Shown: positions 44,869-53,044 of the stretch, piece by piece
Position numbering within the stretch: position 1 is the stretch's first letter
Layout of the letters: every line of letters begins with the position of its first letter
NCBI GenBank assembly: GCA_964397425.1
Contig: CAYNID010000001.1
Span: forward strand, 372,001 to 436,000
DNA length: 64,000 nt
From: Hallerella sp964397425
GTDB lineage: Bacteria > Fibrobacterota > Fibrobacteria > Fibrobacterales > Fibrobacteraceae
Reading direction: 5' to 3'
Translations under genes and position numbers: made by a program
The notes under the pieces: generated by a model
Database searches by the model: none
What the model saw: the letters and a program-made list of their open reading frames with translations, nothing else
Told to the model about the DNA's origin: nothing

Positions 44869-44942
44869 AACCCGGCGATTTGATGTGAACGTCAAAAGTT
44901 GTGTCCAACTTTCGGGGCCAGTTCCATCTTGCCGGGTTTTGT
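44869..44942. terminator. Long-looped convergent terminator-like hairpin
   Basis: AACCCGGC (44869-44876) pairs with GCCGGGTT (44931-44938), enclosing a second perfect 7-bp hairpin (AAAGTTG-TGTC-CAACTTT, 44895-44912). T-rich tails follow on both strands, between two convergent genes. Confidence 0.4.
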
Positions 44943-44968
44943 CTTAAATCACCGCCGTCGGTCAAGCG

Positions 44969-46375
44969 CTACGTTTCTTCGCCAAAGGTCAGAATGTATT
45001 GGGAAATCGTTCTGTCCCATTCGTAGCGGAAACGGTAAGCGTTGCGGACCAGATAATCCCAGCTGTCTTGGTTTGAACTGTACAGTTGCACAGCCGTTTT
45101 CAATTTGCGGATCATTTGGTCTGGTGCGGCGGAGTCCTCGACTAGCATGGCGTTCGCCGATTCGAAGTCGCCCTCGTAATTCACAAGGAGATTTGCACAT
45201 CCGACATCGCGTCCGGTCAAAGGAATCGTTCCGCAGGCGAGAGATTTCAAAACCATGCTGGCGGAAGGTTCCGTTGGGTCCGCGGCAAAGAGAACGTCTG
45301 AACCGGCTAAGGCGGCCCGAACGGTCGCATTGTTCTGGGACAGGTTCAAAACCGCCATGTGGGAATGTTCCTGATTTGCCACGGAGGTGTAATAATCCCA
45401 TTCCGGACTGCCGTTAATCGCCCCGACAACGACGAAAATGTTCAACTTGTTGATGTCGCCCAAAAGGGTGGCTAGCGTTGCCGAGGTTTTGCCGGACTCC
45501 GGTCCCAGGTTGCAGAACAGGACCATCCGGTAATCGAAATCCTTGCCGACTAAAGCGGACAAAGTGGAACGCGCCGCTTTCTTCGCTTTTTCAATGGGCT
45601 GTGCTGCTTTGAAGTTGAAGTCCCAGAATGGATAGTTCAATCCGAACTGGATGCCTTTTAATTTTTCCCTGTTGCGGATTAAAAAACCGGAAAGCCCGCC
45701 GCCGATATGGTCGTTGACGATGCTGTCGCAATAACCGGGAGAAGGAAGCAATACTTTTTTTGCATAAAAGACGCCCGCTTTGAGCAAGCTGACTTTTCCC
45801 CAAAATTCATAGCCGTCCATGTTGAAGTCCGCGCGGGGCAGTCCGATGCGTTCGATTTCCGTTTCGGTCACATGGAAGTCGTAAGCGATGTTGTGCACGG
45901 TGAAGAAAAAGGGTGTTTTTTGGAAGGCTTCGGGATATACGGTCTTTGCTATCGGGGCAATTAAGGCGCCGCTCCAGTCGTGTCCGCACAGGGTGGTCGG
46001 GTTGTAGTGGATGGCGTCTGCGTAAGCTAACGCGGAGGATGCCAGGTAAGAAAACCGGAGGTGGTTGTCGCTGTAAGGGGTTCCGGTGTCACCGTAAATG
46101 GAAGGACGGTCGAAGTAGTCGTCAAAGCGGATGTACGCGTATAACGGAGAATTTCCTGCCCAAACTTCGAAAGGCATGTTCCTGAGCTTTTCAACACCTT
46201 TGAATACGCATTTGTATTCTTTGGCGTTGTCCAAAAGGTTGGGATAAAATGGTGAAATCGTCAACGTCCCGGTTCCCGCGCGAAATGCGGCTTGGGTCAG
46301 TTGATTCACCGCCCCGCACAGGGGGCTTGGTTTTGTCCATTCACCGGCTTCCGGACTGACGGCTAAAAATTTCAA
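44969..46375 (-). CDS. GT5 (glycogen/starch synthase)-like protein with altered catalytic motifs
   Basis: A 468-residue GT-B protein related to bacterial glycogen synthases: VNQLTQAAFRAGTGT near the start, CGHDWSGALIAPIAK and FFFTVHNIAYDFH in the N-domain. But signature residues are changed: the KTGGL loop reads KPSPLCG; the SRLxxQKG loop reads CNLGPESGK, losing the Arg and Lys that bind ADP-glucose; and EPCGL reads EPSASM with the Glu kept. It may be inactive, use another donor or act as a regulatory partner. TTG 46375 is the likely start, with GGAG 6 nt upstream; no ATG fits. Confidence 0.78.
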   Translation of the reverse strand: MKFLAVSPEAGEWTKPSPLCGAVNQLTQAAFRAGTGTLTISPFYPNLLDNAKEYKCVFKGVEKLRNMPFEVWAGNSPLYAYIRFDDYFDRPSIYGDTGTPYSDNHLRFSYLASSALAYADAIHYNPTTLCGHDWSGALIAPIAKTVYPEAFQKTPFFFTVHNIAYDFHVTETEIERIGLPRADFNMDGYEFWGKVSLLKAGVFYAKKVLLPSPGYCDSIVNDHIGGGLSGFLIRNREKLKGIQFGLNYPFWDFNFKAAQPIEKAKKAARSTLSALVGKDFDYRMVLFCNLGPESGKTSATLATLLGDINKLNIFVVVGAINGSPEWDYYTSVANQEHSHMAVLNLSQNNATVRAALAGSDVLFAADPTEPSASMVLKSLACGTIPLTGRDVGCANLLVNYEGDFESANAMLVEDSAAPDQMIRKLKTAVQLYSSNQDSWDYLVRNAYRFRYEWDRTISQYILTFGEET

Positions 46376-46488
46376 TGCGTTCTCCAAAAAATTATTTACG
46401 AAACGGATGTTTCACCACAAAAATATTTAATTAAATTACGAAGTGAAATCTATCACATTCGAAAATTTTTCGGATAAAGGGTCAAATA

Positions 46489-47541
46489 ATGAAAACAAGA
46501 CAGTTGATGGTTCTTTTGACGGCTTCGGCGCTCCTGTTCGCAGGTTGTAAAGGGACAAACGAAAAACGCGGTGACGAACATCTCCAGGCGGGGCGTTACC
46601 AGAATGCGATTAATTCGTATCTGACTGCAAAGGACAAGGGCAAACTTTCGTCCGAATTTTATGATAATTTTACGCTGGCGATTGCCAAACGCGCGGAACA
46701 AGAAAGCAAAAAGGATCCGCAAAGCGCCTTGTTGCACGGTCTTTTTGAACAGGTCGTTCAGAATCTGGACAGCGTGAAAAATTCCGAAACGGCAGAACAA
46801 ATCGCCGAAGCCCTTTCTACGGTGGGGCTCAATCAGGTGATGTCGGAAGGCGCGGAATTGGGCACAATTCTCGAAGGTCTCGCTAAAATCGATTCCTCCT
46901 TCTCCCTGCTGAAGCGTTTGAACGGAAACTTCGCGAAGGTCCAGGCGATTCGTACCCAGGCGGAAAACGCTTATGTCGCCAAGGCTCTTCCGGAAGCCCT
47001 CGAATCCGACGATCCGGTGGAAAAGGAATACAATTTGCTGGCAATCGGGCTTGTCGCCCCGAATAATGCGGACTTCAAAGCGGCTCACAACAAGAGCCTT
47101 GTCGAAACCCGTGCATATTTCCTCATCTTCGGCGAAAATATCCCGAATAAATCTCCGCTTATCGACAAGTGGGGTTACGTCATGGCGTTCCCGACAATCA
47201 AAATGACGCCGACCTCCCTTTCCGGCGAACTCCAGTTCTGGGCTTCTACGGGAAACAATACCGAATTGGATCCGGCTAAAATCAAGCTTGTTTCGACTGC
47301 GGGAGATTCCGTCTTTGCCAAAATGGTCGGCAAGGGCTGGTGCGATGCCGAAGTTATCGTCGGCAAGGGCGACAAAATGAAAGTGGAGAAAAAACAGCAG
47401 CCGTTCACGGGCAAGGGCAAGTTGATGAATGAATTCCAGTGCTCTGTCAACGTCTCGTTCAGCTTCCCGAACGGCTTTGTTCCGGATTATGTGGAATACA
47501 AGGATCAATTCGGCGTTGGCCGCAAATACCTTGGACAATAA
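46489..47541 (+). CDS. Lipoprotein of unknown function
   Basis: A 350-residue lipoprotein with lipobox LLFAGC (C20), directly followed by a TPR-like unit (RGDEHLQAGRYQNAINSYL) and helical region to about residue 190. The C-terminal half is beta-rich (YVMAFPTIKMTPTSLSGELQ). No domain was named. An AAAGGG ribosome-binding site precedes the ATG. It is upstream of bamA but separated from it by a terminator, so a link to outer-membrane biogenesis is only positional. Confidence 0.82.
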   Translation: MKTRQLMVLLTASALLFAGCKGTNEKRGDEHLQAGRYQNAINSYLTAKDKGKLSSEFYDNFTLAIAKRAEQESKKDPQSALLHGLFEQVVQNLDSVKNSETAEQIAEALSTVGLNQVMSEGAELGTILEGLAKIDSSFSLLKRLNGNFAKVQAIRTQAENAYVAKALPEALESDDPVEKEYNLLAIGLVAPNNADFKAAHNKSLVETRAYFLIFGENIPNKSPLIDKWGYVMAFPTIKMTPTSLSGELQFWASTGNNTELDPAKIKLVSTAGDSVFAKMVGKGWCDAEVIVGKGDKMKVEKKQQPFTGKGKLMNEFQCSVNVSFSFPNGFVPDYVEYKDQFGVGRKYLGQ

Positions 47542-47575
47542 GCGGCTCCCGCTTTCTTCCCCGGAGTTTGAAATT

Positions 47576-47601
47576 CGCTCGCTTTTTTGCGGGCGTTTTT
47601 T
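47576..47601 (+). terminator. Intrinsic terminator before bamA
   Basis: CGCTCGC / GCGGGCG stem (one T.G pair), 6-nt loop and six T residues, 35 bp after the lipoprotein stop. Confidence 0.8.
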
Positions 47602-47602
47602 G

Positions 47603-47610
47603 TATCTTTG
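47603..47610 (+). promoter_or_regulatory. Candidate promoter element TATCTTTG of bamA-skp
   Basis: TATCTTTG, identical to the rpsD element, lies 33 nt before the bamA TTG start and directly after the preceding terminator, whose stem would overlap any -35. Confidence 0.4.
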
Positions 47611-47643
47611 GTATCGATTTTTATCCTAACAAGGTAGCACCAT

Positions 47644-50415
47644 TTGCTTTTTCGTGTCCTTGCTTTTTTGATTGTGTGTTCGGCGCTTTCCTTTGCGCAG
47701 CTTTTGGATGTGCCCGAAAATTTTACAACTCCTACGACCGTGCGCCGTGTACGGGCGGAAGGTCTTGTCAATATGGACGAGCGTTCCGTGCTCAGCCGGG
47801 TGAGCGTTCGCGATGGACAGGCTTTTCAACCATCTGCATTTACGGAAAAAGTGCAAAAGAGCGTTTCGGATTTGTTCGAAACGGGTTATTTTGACGATGT
47901 GACGGCGTGGATTGATTATCTGCCGGGAAATGAAAATAAAGTGGACTTGGTGTTCCGGGTGGTAGAACTTCCGGCCTTGGATACGGTTTACGTGGAAGGG
48001 TGCGATGAAATTTCCGAAGAGGACGTGCGGTTAAAAATCAATTTGTTGCAGGGGCGGGTTTACAGCAAAAGCGGTCTTGAACGTGACCGGCAGAATATTT
48101 TGAGCTATTACCGTTCTGAAGGCTATCTTCTTGCGGAGGTCGGCTTCCGCGAAACGCCTGTCTCCGATCATGAAAATGCGGTGACGTTCATCGTCCGCGA
48201 AGGACCCAAGGTCCAGGTTGATTCTATTGTGGTGACGGGGAACAAGCACGTTCCTTACTCGGACATCACGGATCACATGTTGACGAAACGCGCGCACTGG
48301 TGGGGTGACGGAGAATTCAAAGAGGCGATTTTTGAAGCGGACCGGGATACCGTGTTGAACGCCATCCGCCATTTTGGATTTTTGGATGCGGAACTCAAAG
48401 AATTCCGGGCGGAATATTTGCCGGATTCCAGTTGCAATTTTTATTTGGGCAGAACGGTTCCCAAAAACCGCAAACTGGATCTTCTTTACGGGCAGTTGAA
48501 TCAAGCGATTTCCGATACGGCGAACGTCATGAACCGTTTGGCGGGACGCGTCGAAGAAAAGTCGACCCACTATTACCGCGAACATCGCCGGAATTTCCAT
48601 TCCTATTCCCAGGCGGTTCCCGTTTATTCCGTTCAAGATGAAGAAACGGCTGTCAAAATTTTGAATGGCATCATCACGTACGAAGATTTGCGCAAAGTGT
48701 GGCTGCGATCCCTGCCGAAGGACCGCCAGTGGAAGAATCGCAAAATTGATTCCTTGTTGAAGAAACGTCCGCGGAACCGGTATGATGAAAAGCTTTTGAC
48801 CCGTTACACGTTGGAAGAAACTTTCAGCGCACTCACGCCTTATGACAGCGTGGTCACGTCCAAATATGTCCGCATTTACATCGATATCGAGGAAGGGCAG
48901 CGTTATTATACGGGAGAAGTCCACTTCACCGGAAACGAAGTCTTGACGGACAAGATGCTGTCGCGGGCTGTTTATTTGGACAGCGGTGAAGTTTTCGATT
49001 ATTACGCATACGAAGCGACGCGCTCCGCCATTATCGGAGCTTACCGTGAAGACGGCTATCTGTTTGCGCAATACGATGAAACCCGAAGCTTTGTGAACGA
49101 CAGCATCGTAAATCTGGAATACAAAATCCGGGAAGGCTTGCCGGCGCAGATTCACCGGGTGAATATTTTGGGAAATACAAAGACTAAAGACAAGGTGATC
49201 CGTCGCGAAGTCCGCCTTTACCCGGGTGACACGTATCGGCAATCGGCGATGGAACGCAGTTTCCGCGAAATCATGCAGTTGAATTATTTCGACATGGTTT
49301 ATCCGGACATTCAGGTCGTTGGTGATCAGCAAATCGATTTGCTCTTTAAGGTCGCGGAAAAAGAAGCGGGAACGGGACAGTTCAGTGCGGGGCTCGCCTA
49401 CAGCCAAAGCGATGGCTTGACTGGAACTCTGGGAGTCTCCATTCCGAATTGCTGCATGGGCGATGGACAAAGCGCTTCGTTCAACGTGGAATACGGCGAA
49501 GACAAGAAGAGCGCCTCGATAAGTTTTGTGGAACCGTGGTTCTTGGATTATCCGATTACGCTTGGAACCAGTTTGAGCTACGCTTGGTGGGATCAGGATG
49601 ATGACCCGGACATCACGCGTTATGGCGGCTCCATTTATGTGGGAAAACGCTTGAAATGGCCAGACGATTATTTCTACGGTCAAATCGGTTACAGCTGGAT
49701 GATGAACAAGCAGGGCGATAACGTCGCCGGGAGCCTTGTCCGCTATTCGGGTGTGGAATCCGCGTTTACGTTCAAGCTGATTCGCGATGACAAGAACTTG
49801 CCGCAGTTCCCGACAGACGGCTCCCGTTATGTTCTCTCGGTAGAAGTGGCGGATGATAAAATCGGCAGTGACTTCAGTTTTGTCAAAACGGATCTGACTG
49901 TAAAATGGTGGTTCCCGCTGATTGGAGATCGTTTGGCGTTGGCGTTGACAAATGAATACGGCGTGATGGTCGGCGATCCGCTCCAATACCGTACGCTTTA
50001 TCAGATGGGAGGCGTTCTGGGTTATGACGGCATGATGCGCGGTTACAGTTCGGGTTCCATCGGATATCGCCGTTTGGGTCGCAGCTACCAGTATATCGGG
50101 GCGGAAATTCAGTGGGGAATTGTGCCGAATACGTTCTACCTGTTGCCGCTATTCTTTGATGCGGGAAATGTTTTCGGCAAACGCTACGACCCGGATTCAA
50201 AGGTTTCGAAGAGTCAGCCGAATCCGCTTACGGAATGGGATCCTTCGAGTCTCAAACGCGATTTTGGCTTTGGATTCCGCGTAGTCGTTCCGATGCTTGG
50301 CATTATCGGGTTTGATTTTGCCTGGCCGCTTGATCCGGGAGAGACTTATTCCGGTTTGGAACGGACGAGCGTGGGAGATATGGAATTCAACTTTGTCATT
50401 GGGCAGGGATTCTGA
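47644..50415 (+). CDS. bamA: Outer-membrane protein assembly factor BamA
   Basis: Omp85 insertase of the BAM complex, 923 residues, about 110 longer than E. coli BamA. A TTG start follows AAGG 9 nt upstream and begins a signal peptide (LFRVLAFLIVCSALSFAQ). POTRA domains: about 24-95, 96-170, 175-250; then an extra charged segment (about 255-405, including RKIDSLLKKRPRNRYDEKLL) with no POTRA pattern, then two more POTRAs to about 560. The barrel carries the YDGMMRGYSSGSIGYRRLG L6-loop region (RGY) and ends in NFVIGQGF. Shares one base with the skp start. Confidence 0.93.
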   Translation: MLFRVLAFLIVCSALSFAQLLDVPENFTTPTTVRRVRAEGLVNMDERSVLSRVSVRDGQAFQPSAFTEKVQKSVSDLFETGYFDDVTAWIDYLPGNENKVDLVFRVVELPALDTVYVEGCDEISEEDVRLKINLLQGRVYSKSGLERDRQNILSYYRSEGYLLAEVGFRETPVSDHENAVTFIVREGPKVQVDSIVVTGNKHVPYSDITDHMLTKRAHWWGDGEFKEAIFEADRDTVLNAIRHFGFLDAELKEFRAEYLPDSSCNFYLGRTVPKNRKLDLLYGQLNQAISDTANVMNRLAGRVEEKSTHYYREHRRNFHSYSQAVPVYSVQDEETAVKILNGIITYEDLRKVWLRSLPKDRQWKNRKIDSLLKKRPRNRYDEKLLTRYTLEETFSALTPYDSVVTSKYVRIYIDIEEGQRYYTGEVHFTGNEVLTDKMLSRAVYLDSGEVFDYYAYEATRSAIIGAYREDGYLFAQYDETRSFVNDSIVNLEYKIREGLPAQIHRVNILGNTKTKDKVIRREVRLYPGDTYRQSAMERSFREIMQLNYFDMVYPDIQVVGDQQIDLLFKVAEKEAGTGQFSAGLAYSQSDGLTGTLGVSIPNCCMGDGQSASFNVEYGEDKKSASISFVEPWFLDYPITLGTSLSYAWWDQDDDPDITRYGGSIYVGKRLKWPDDYFYGQIGYSWMMNKQGDNVAGSLVRYSGVESAFTFKLIRDDKNLPQFPTDGSRYVLSVEVADDKIGSDFSFVKTDLTVKWWFPLIGDRLALALTNEYGVMVGDPLQYRTLYQMGGVLGYDGMMRGYSSGSIGYRRLGRSYQYIGAEIQWGIVPNTFYLLPLFFDAGNVFGKRYDPDSKVSKSQPNPLTEWDPSSLKRDFGFGFRVVVPMLGIIGFDFAWPLDPGETYSGLERTSVGDMEFNFVIGQGF

Positions 50416-50936
50416 TGCGTATAAAGTCTTTGATTTTCTTCCTGTTTTCATTGGGCGTCTTTGCTGGGGCCTTCGCGGAAGACGGTTTGCGCGTGGCGCA
50501 TGTGGATTCCAAGATTATCTTCGAAGGCTATAAAGGAACCAAGAAGGCTCAAGAAGAATACGATCGCCAAGTGGCGAAATGGGAACAACAGGCGAACCTC
50601 CTTCAAAAGGAACTGGCAGCCATCAAAGAGAAATTGGACAAGCAGTCTTTGATGCTTTCCGATGAAAAACGCAAGGAACTGGAAGGGGATTACGCCAAGA
50701 AAAATACGGAACTGAAAGAGTTTATCGACCGGGTTTACGGGCGTTCCGGGGAATTGATTACGGAAAACGAAAAAGTCAGCGCTCCGATTATTTCCTTGAT
50801 CAAAAAAGCGGTGACGGAAATCGCCCTGCAAGAAGGCTATGACATGGTGATTGACCGGGCGACAGGCTCTGTCTTGTTCTGGAAAGATGAAAACGATTTG
50901 ACCAAGAAAGTTCTTGATTATTTGAATTCCCGGTGA
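50415..50936 (+). CDS. skp: OmpH/Skp-family periplasmic chaperone
   Basis: A 173-residue exported protein: signal peptide (MRIKSLIFFLFSLGVFAGAFA), then the Skp opening LRVAHVDSKIIFEGYKG and a long charged coiled coil (KKAQEEYDRQVAKWEQQANL and onward) that would form the tentacles of a trimer, closing with a beta-strand pair (VIDRATGSVLFWKDENDLTK). It carries unfolded outer-membrane proteins to BAM. The start shares one base with the bamA stop (TGATG). Confidence 0.93.
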   Translation: MRIKSLIFFLFSLGVFAGAFAEDGLRVAHVDSKIIFEGYKGTKKAQEEYDRQVAKWEQQANLLQKELAAIKEKLDKQSLMLSDEKRKELEGDYAKKNTELKEFIDRVYGRSGELITENEKVSAPIISLIKKAVTEIALQEGYDMVIDRATGSVLFWKDENDLTKKVLDYLNSR

Positions 50937-50960
50937 CATTGGCGCGCTTTCTTTTATAAT
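50933..50960 (+). promoter_or_regulatory. Promoter (GTGACA-16-TATAAT) upstream of a candidate RNA
   Basis: GTGACA at 50933-50938 overlaps the skp stop; a 16-bp spacer and a perfect TATAAT (50955-50960) follow. No ORF begins within 500 bp downstream on this strand. Confidence 0.5.
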
Positions 50961-50965
50961 GCGGA

Positions 50966-51165
50966 ATTCCTAATTAGAAATGTGAAGTGTTGAATTGGGA
51001 CGGCGAGGCTTTTTTGTGAAGGGCGGACTGTCCGGTTTGAATCTTTCGGAATGTGGAATTGTGAGCTGCGGCGTGAAATCTCTTTTTGATGGGGTTTCAC
51101 ACAAAAGCCTTTTCTGCTAGAGGGGAATTTTACACGGTCTTTACGGCAAAGACGGGCCGTTTTTG
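50966..51165 (+). ncRNA. Candidate structured non-coding RNA (~200 nt)
   Basis: Between the TATAAT promoter and a hairpin terminator lie long-range complementary segments: AATTCC (50965-50970) with GGAATT (51124-51129); AGGCTTTTTTGTG (51006-51018) with CACAAAAGCCT (51100-51110), 11 pairs with a 2-nt bulge; and a 10-bp hairpin GTGAAATCTC / GGGGTTTCAC (51073-51100) on the 3' side, which competes with the helix at its last base. The open central region with a 3'-side hairpin recalls 6S RNA architecture, but no conserved sequence was matched, so the family is not assigned. No plausible ORF is present on either strand. Confidence 0.4.
51143..51165 (+). terminator. Terminator of the candidate RNA
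   Basis: ACGGC / GCCGT stem with an 8-nt loop and a run of five T residues. Confidence 0.5.
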
Positions 51166-51324
51166 TGACGGGTGGACTTTTTTTCAAAAGGAACGTTTAT
51201 CTGCGAATGGGAACGGTATTTGTCGAACGAAAAGGTCTTTGCTAAAGTGTTGCGCGGAATCTTGTCCGAGAGCCGGGAAGACACTCAAAAAATTTTTTTT
51301 CAAAAAGTTGATTTTTGACAAAAT

Positions 51325-51352
51325 TTGGCAATTTTGGATGCTATTTTATAAT
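51325..51352 (+). promoter_or_regulatory. Promoter (TTGGCA-16-TATAAT) upstream of a short hairpin RNA
   Basis: TTGGCA at 51325-51330, a 16-bp A/T-rich spacer and a perfect TATAAT at 51347-51352. It is one of only two sigma70-consensus promoters found in the window. Confidence 0.6.
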
Positions 51353-51357
51353 TGTTG

Positions 51358-51405
51358 AGGGGAGCAACTAGAAGGTCCGCCCATGGGGTGGGCCTTCTTC
51401 AATTC
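51358..51405 (+). ncRNA. Candidate short RNA with 11-bp hairpin, upstream of cysE
   Basis: Starting about 7 nt after TATAAT, the transcript would fold GAAGGTCCGCC (51371-51381) with GGTGGGCCTTC (51387-51397), 11 pairs including two G.U, 5-nt loop, followed by TTCAATTC. This may be a small RNA, an attenuator or a weak terminator. cysE has its own -10-like element 100 bp further on, so the two may be separate units. The remaining bases 51406-51500 show nothing recognisable. Confidence 0.4.
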
Positions 51406-51503
51406 ACGGAATAAAATGATTGGAAATTTCAAACCATTCCTTTAAAAATACGCAAACTCGAAAGCGCTCCAAATTTTCACGGAAATGGTATTCCTTGTTT
51501 TTC

Positions 51504-51509
51504 TACATT
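51504..51509 (+). promoter_or_regulatory. Candidate -10 element (CTACATT) of cysE
   Basis: TTCTACATT lies 23 nt before the cysE ATG; the leader contains GGAG at the right distance. Confidence 0.35.
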
Positions 51510-51532
51510 ATGAAAAAATTTTGGAGACCAGA

Positions 51533-52357
51533 ATGCCCATCAAGGAAAACGGCAAAACAACAAAAGAACTTTTTTCTGCGCTTGTCACTGCGGCTCTAAA
51601 TCTTTCATCCAAAGAACCATTGCTCAAATCCGTTTTGGACGAACAAATTGTATTCCGCAATTCCTTTGCAGAAATTCTCGCGGTCACCTTGTCACGGAAA
51701 TTGGCCTCGTCCCTTTTGAGTCGGACTCAGTTGGAAATTCTCTTTTTGTCCACCTACCGGGAAAATCCTTCCCTTGTCGAAGATTCCGCGGCGGATCTTC
51801 AAGCGACACTGGAGCGGGATCCCGCCTGCAAATCCCCATTAGAACCGCTTCTCTTTTTCAAAGGATTTCAATCCATCCAGGCATATCGAGTTGCCCACGC
51901 CCTATGGAAAGCCGACAGGCATTTTTTAGCCGAAATGCTGCAGAGCCTGATCAGTCAGAAATTCGCCGTGGATATTCATCCGGCTGCAAAAATTGGACGC
52001 GGGATTCTGCTTGACCACGCAACGGGACTCGTTGTCGGAGAAACCGCGAGAATTGGGAATAATGTCTCTATTTTGCACGGAGTCACCTTGGGCGGAACCG
52101 GAAACGAAACGGGGGACCGTCACCCCAAAATCGGGGATGGCGTAATGCTCGGAGCGAATGCGCAATTGCTGGGGAACATCCACATAGGAAAAGGTTCAAA
52201 AGTGGGCGCAGGAGCCGTTGTTTTGGAAGACGTTCCGCCCCATGTTACTGTAGCCGGGGTTCCCGCCGTCAAAGTCGGTCATCCGGATACGGCTTTGCCC
52301 AGCTTTGAAATGCAACAGGATTTTACCCGCGACAGAAACTGTTCCCGTTCCAAATAG
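51533..52357 (+). CDS. cysE: Serine O-acetyltransferase
   Basis: Acetylates serine in the first step of cysteine synthesis. The 274-residue protein has the helical N-terminal domain (FKGFQSIQAYRVAHALWKAD) and a left-handed beta-helix with KIGRGILLDHATGLVVGETA, ILHGVTLGGTGNETGDRHPK and VAGVPAVKVG, which carry the catalytic His and Asp. The ATG 51533 is preferred (GGAG 6 nt upstream); the frame extends 16 codons upstream to 51485 without a ribosome-binding site. The TAG stop overlaps the ribosome-binding site of nth. Confidence 0.93.
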   Translation: MPIKENGKTTKELFSALVTAALNLSSKEPLLKSVLDEQIVFRNSFAEILAVTLSRKLASSLLSRTQLEILFLSTYRENPSLVEDSAADLQATLERDPACKSPLEPLLFFKGFQSIQAYRVAHALWKADRHFLAEMLQSLISQKFAVDIHPAAKIGRGILLDHATGLVVGETARIGNNVSILHGVTLGGTGNETGDRHPKIGDGVMLGANAQLLGNIHIGKGSKVGAGAVVLEDVPPHVTVAGVPAVKVGHPDTALPSFEMQQDFTRDRNCSRSK

Positions 52358-52368
52358 GAGATTTCTCC

Positions 52369-53013
52369 GTGGACAAAAAAGCGAGAGCCGATTTCGTCGG
52401 GAAAAAATTGGATGCGCTTTATCCTTATCCCTCGATTCCGTTGCACTATTCAAATCCTTTTACGTTCCTCATCGCGGTCCTTTTGAGTGCCCAGTGTACG
52501 GACAAACGGGTGAACGCGACGACTCCGGAACTTTTCGCCCTGGCGGATTCCCCCGAAAAGATGGCCCGGATTCCCACGTCGAAAATCGAAGAACTCATTC
52601 GCCCCTGCGGACTGGCGCCTGCCAAGAGCCGTCATATTTCAGCCCTTTCCCGTATTTTGTTGGAGCGTTACAATGGATGCGTTCCCCAGACTTTTGACGA
52701 ACTGGAAAGCCTTCCGGGTGTCGGTCACAAGACGGCTAGCGTGTTGATGAGTCAAGCGTTTGGAATTCCGGCGTTCCCCGTAGACACTCACATTCACCGT
52801 TTAGCCATGCGATGGGGACTTTCAAATGGGAAAAGTGTCGTTCAAACGGAACTCGATTTGAAAAAACTGTTTCCCCGACAGGAATGGAATCGTCGCCACT
52901 TGCAATTCATCTATTTCGGCAGAGAATTTTGCAAAGCCCGCGGGCATCACCCGGATCAATGTCCTATTTGCAAACAAATCGGTTGCCGTGAAGTCGGCAA
53001 CGCAAAATCCTGA
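52369..53013 (+). CDS. nth: Endonuclease III (DNA glycosylase/AP lyase)
   Basis: Removes oxidised pyrimidines. 214 residues from a GTG start with AGGAG 9 nt upstream. The helix-hairpin-helix with catalytic Lys is LESLPGVGHKTASVLMSQAF, and the catalytic Asp is in AFPVDTHIHRLAMRWGL. The C-terminal iron-sulfur cysteines are present but spaced C-x9-C-x2-C-x4-C (FCKARGHHPDQCPICKQIGC), not the usual C-x6-C-x2-C-x5-C. It lies 11 bp after cysE and is probably co-transcribed. Confidence 0.93.
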   Translation: MDKKARADFVGKKLDALYPYPSIPLHYSNPFTFLIAVLLSAQCTDKRVNATTPELFALADSPEKMARIPTSKIEELIRPCGLAPAKSRHISALSRILLERYNGCVPQTFDELESLPGVGHKTASVLMSQAFGIPAFPVDTHIHRLAMRWGLSNGKSVVQTELDLKKLFPRQEWNRRHLQFIYFGREFCKARGHHPDQCPICKQIGCREVGNAKS

Positions 53014-53044
53014 CTTGCACCCTGATTTTTCTCGATTTTTTGTC

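Noticed and set aside
46453..47538. A 361-codon open frame antisense to the lipoprotein at 46489
   Set aside because: The plus-strand gene has a signal peptide, lipobox and ribosome-binding site; the antisense frame has none.
48031..49986. A 651-codon open frame antisense to bamA
   Set aside because: Shadow of bamA; composition is the complement of codon bias and no domain is seen.
50966..51165. Firm identification as 6S RNA, tmRNA or SRP RNA
   Set aside because: Only topology resembles 6S; no conserved sequence of these RNAs is present, so it is left as a candidate.
51358..51532. SAM or cysteine-type riboswitch upstream of cysE
   Set aside because: Only one hairpin is visible; no known aptamer core was recognised.
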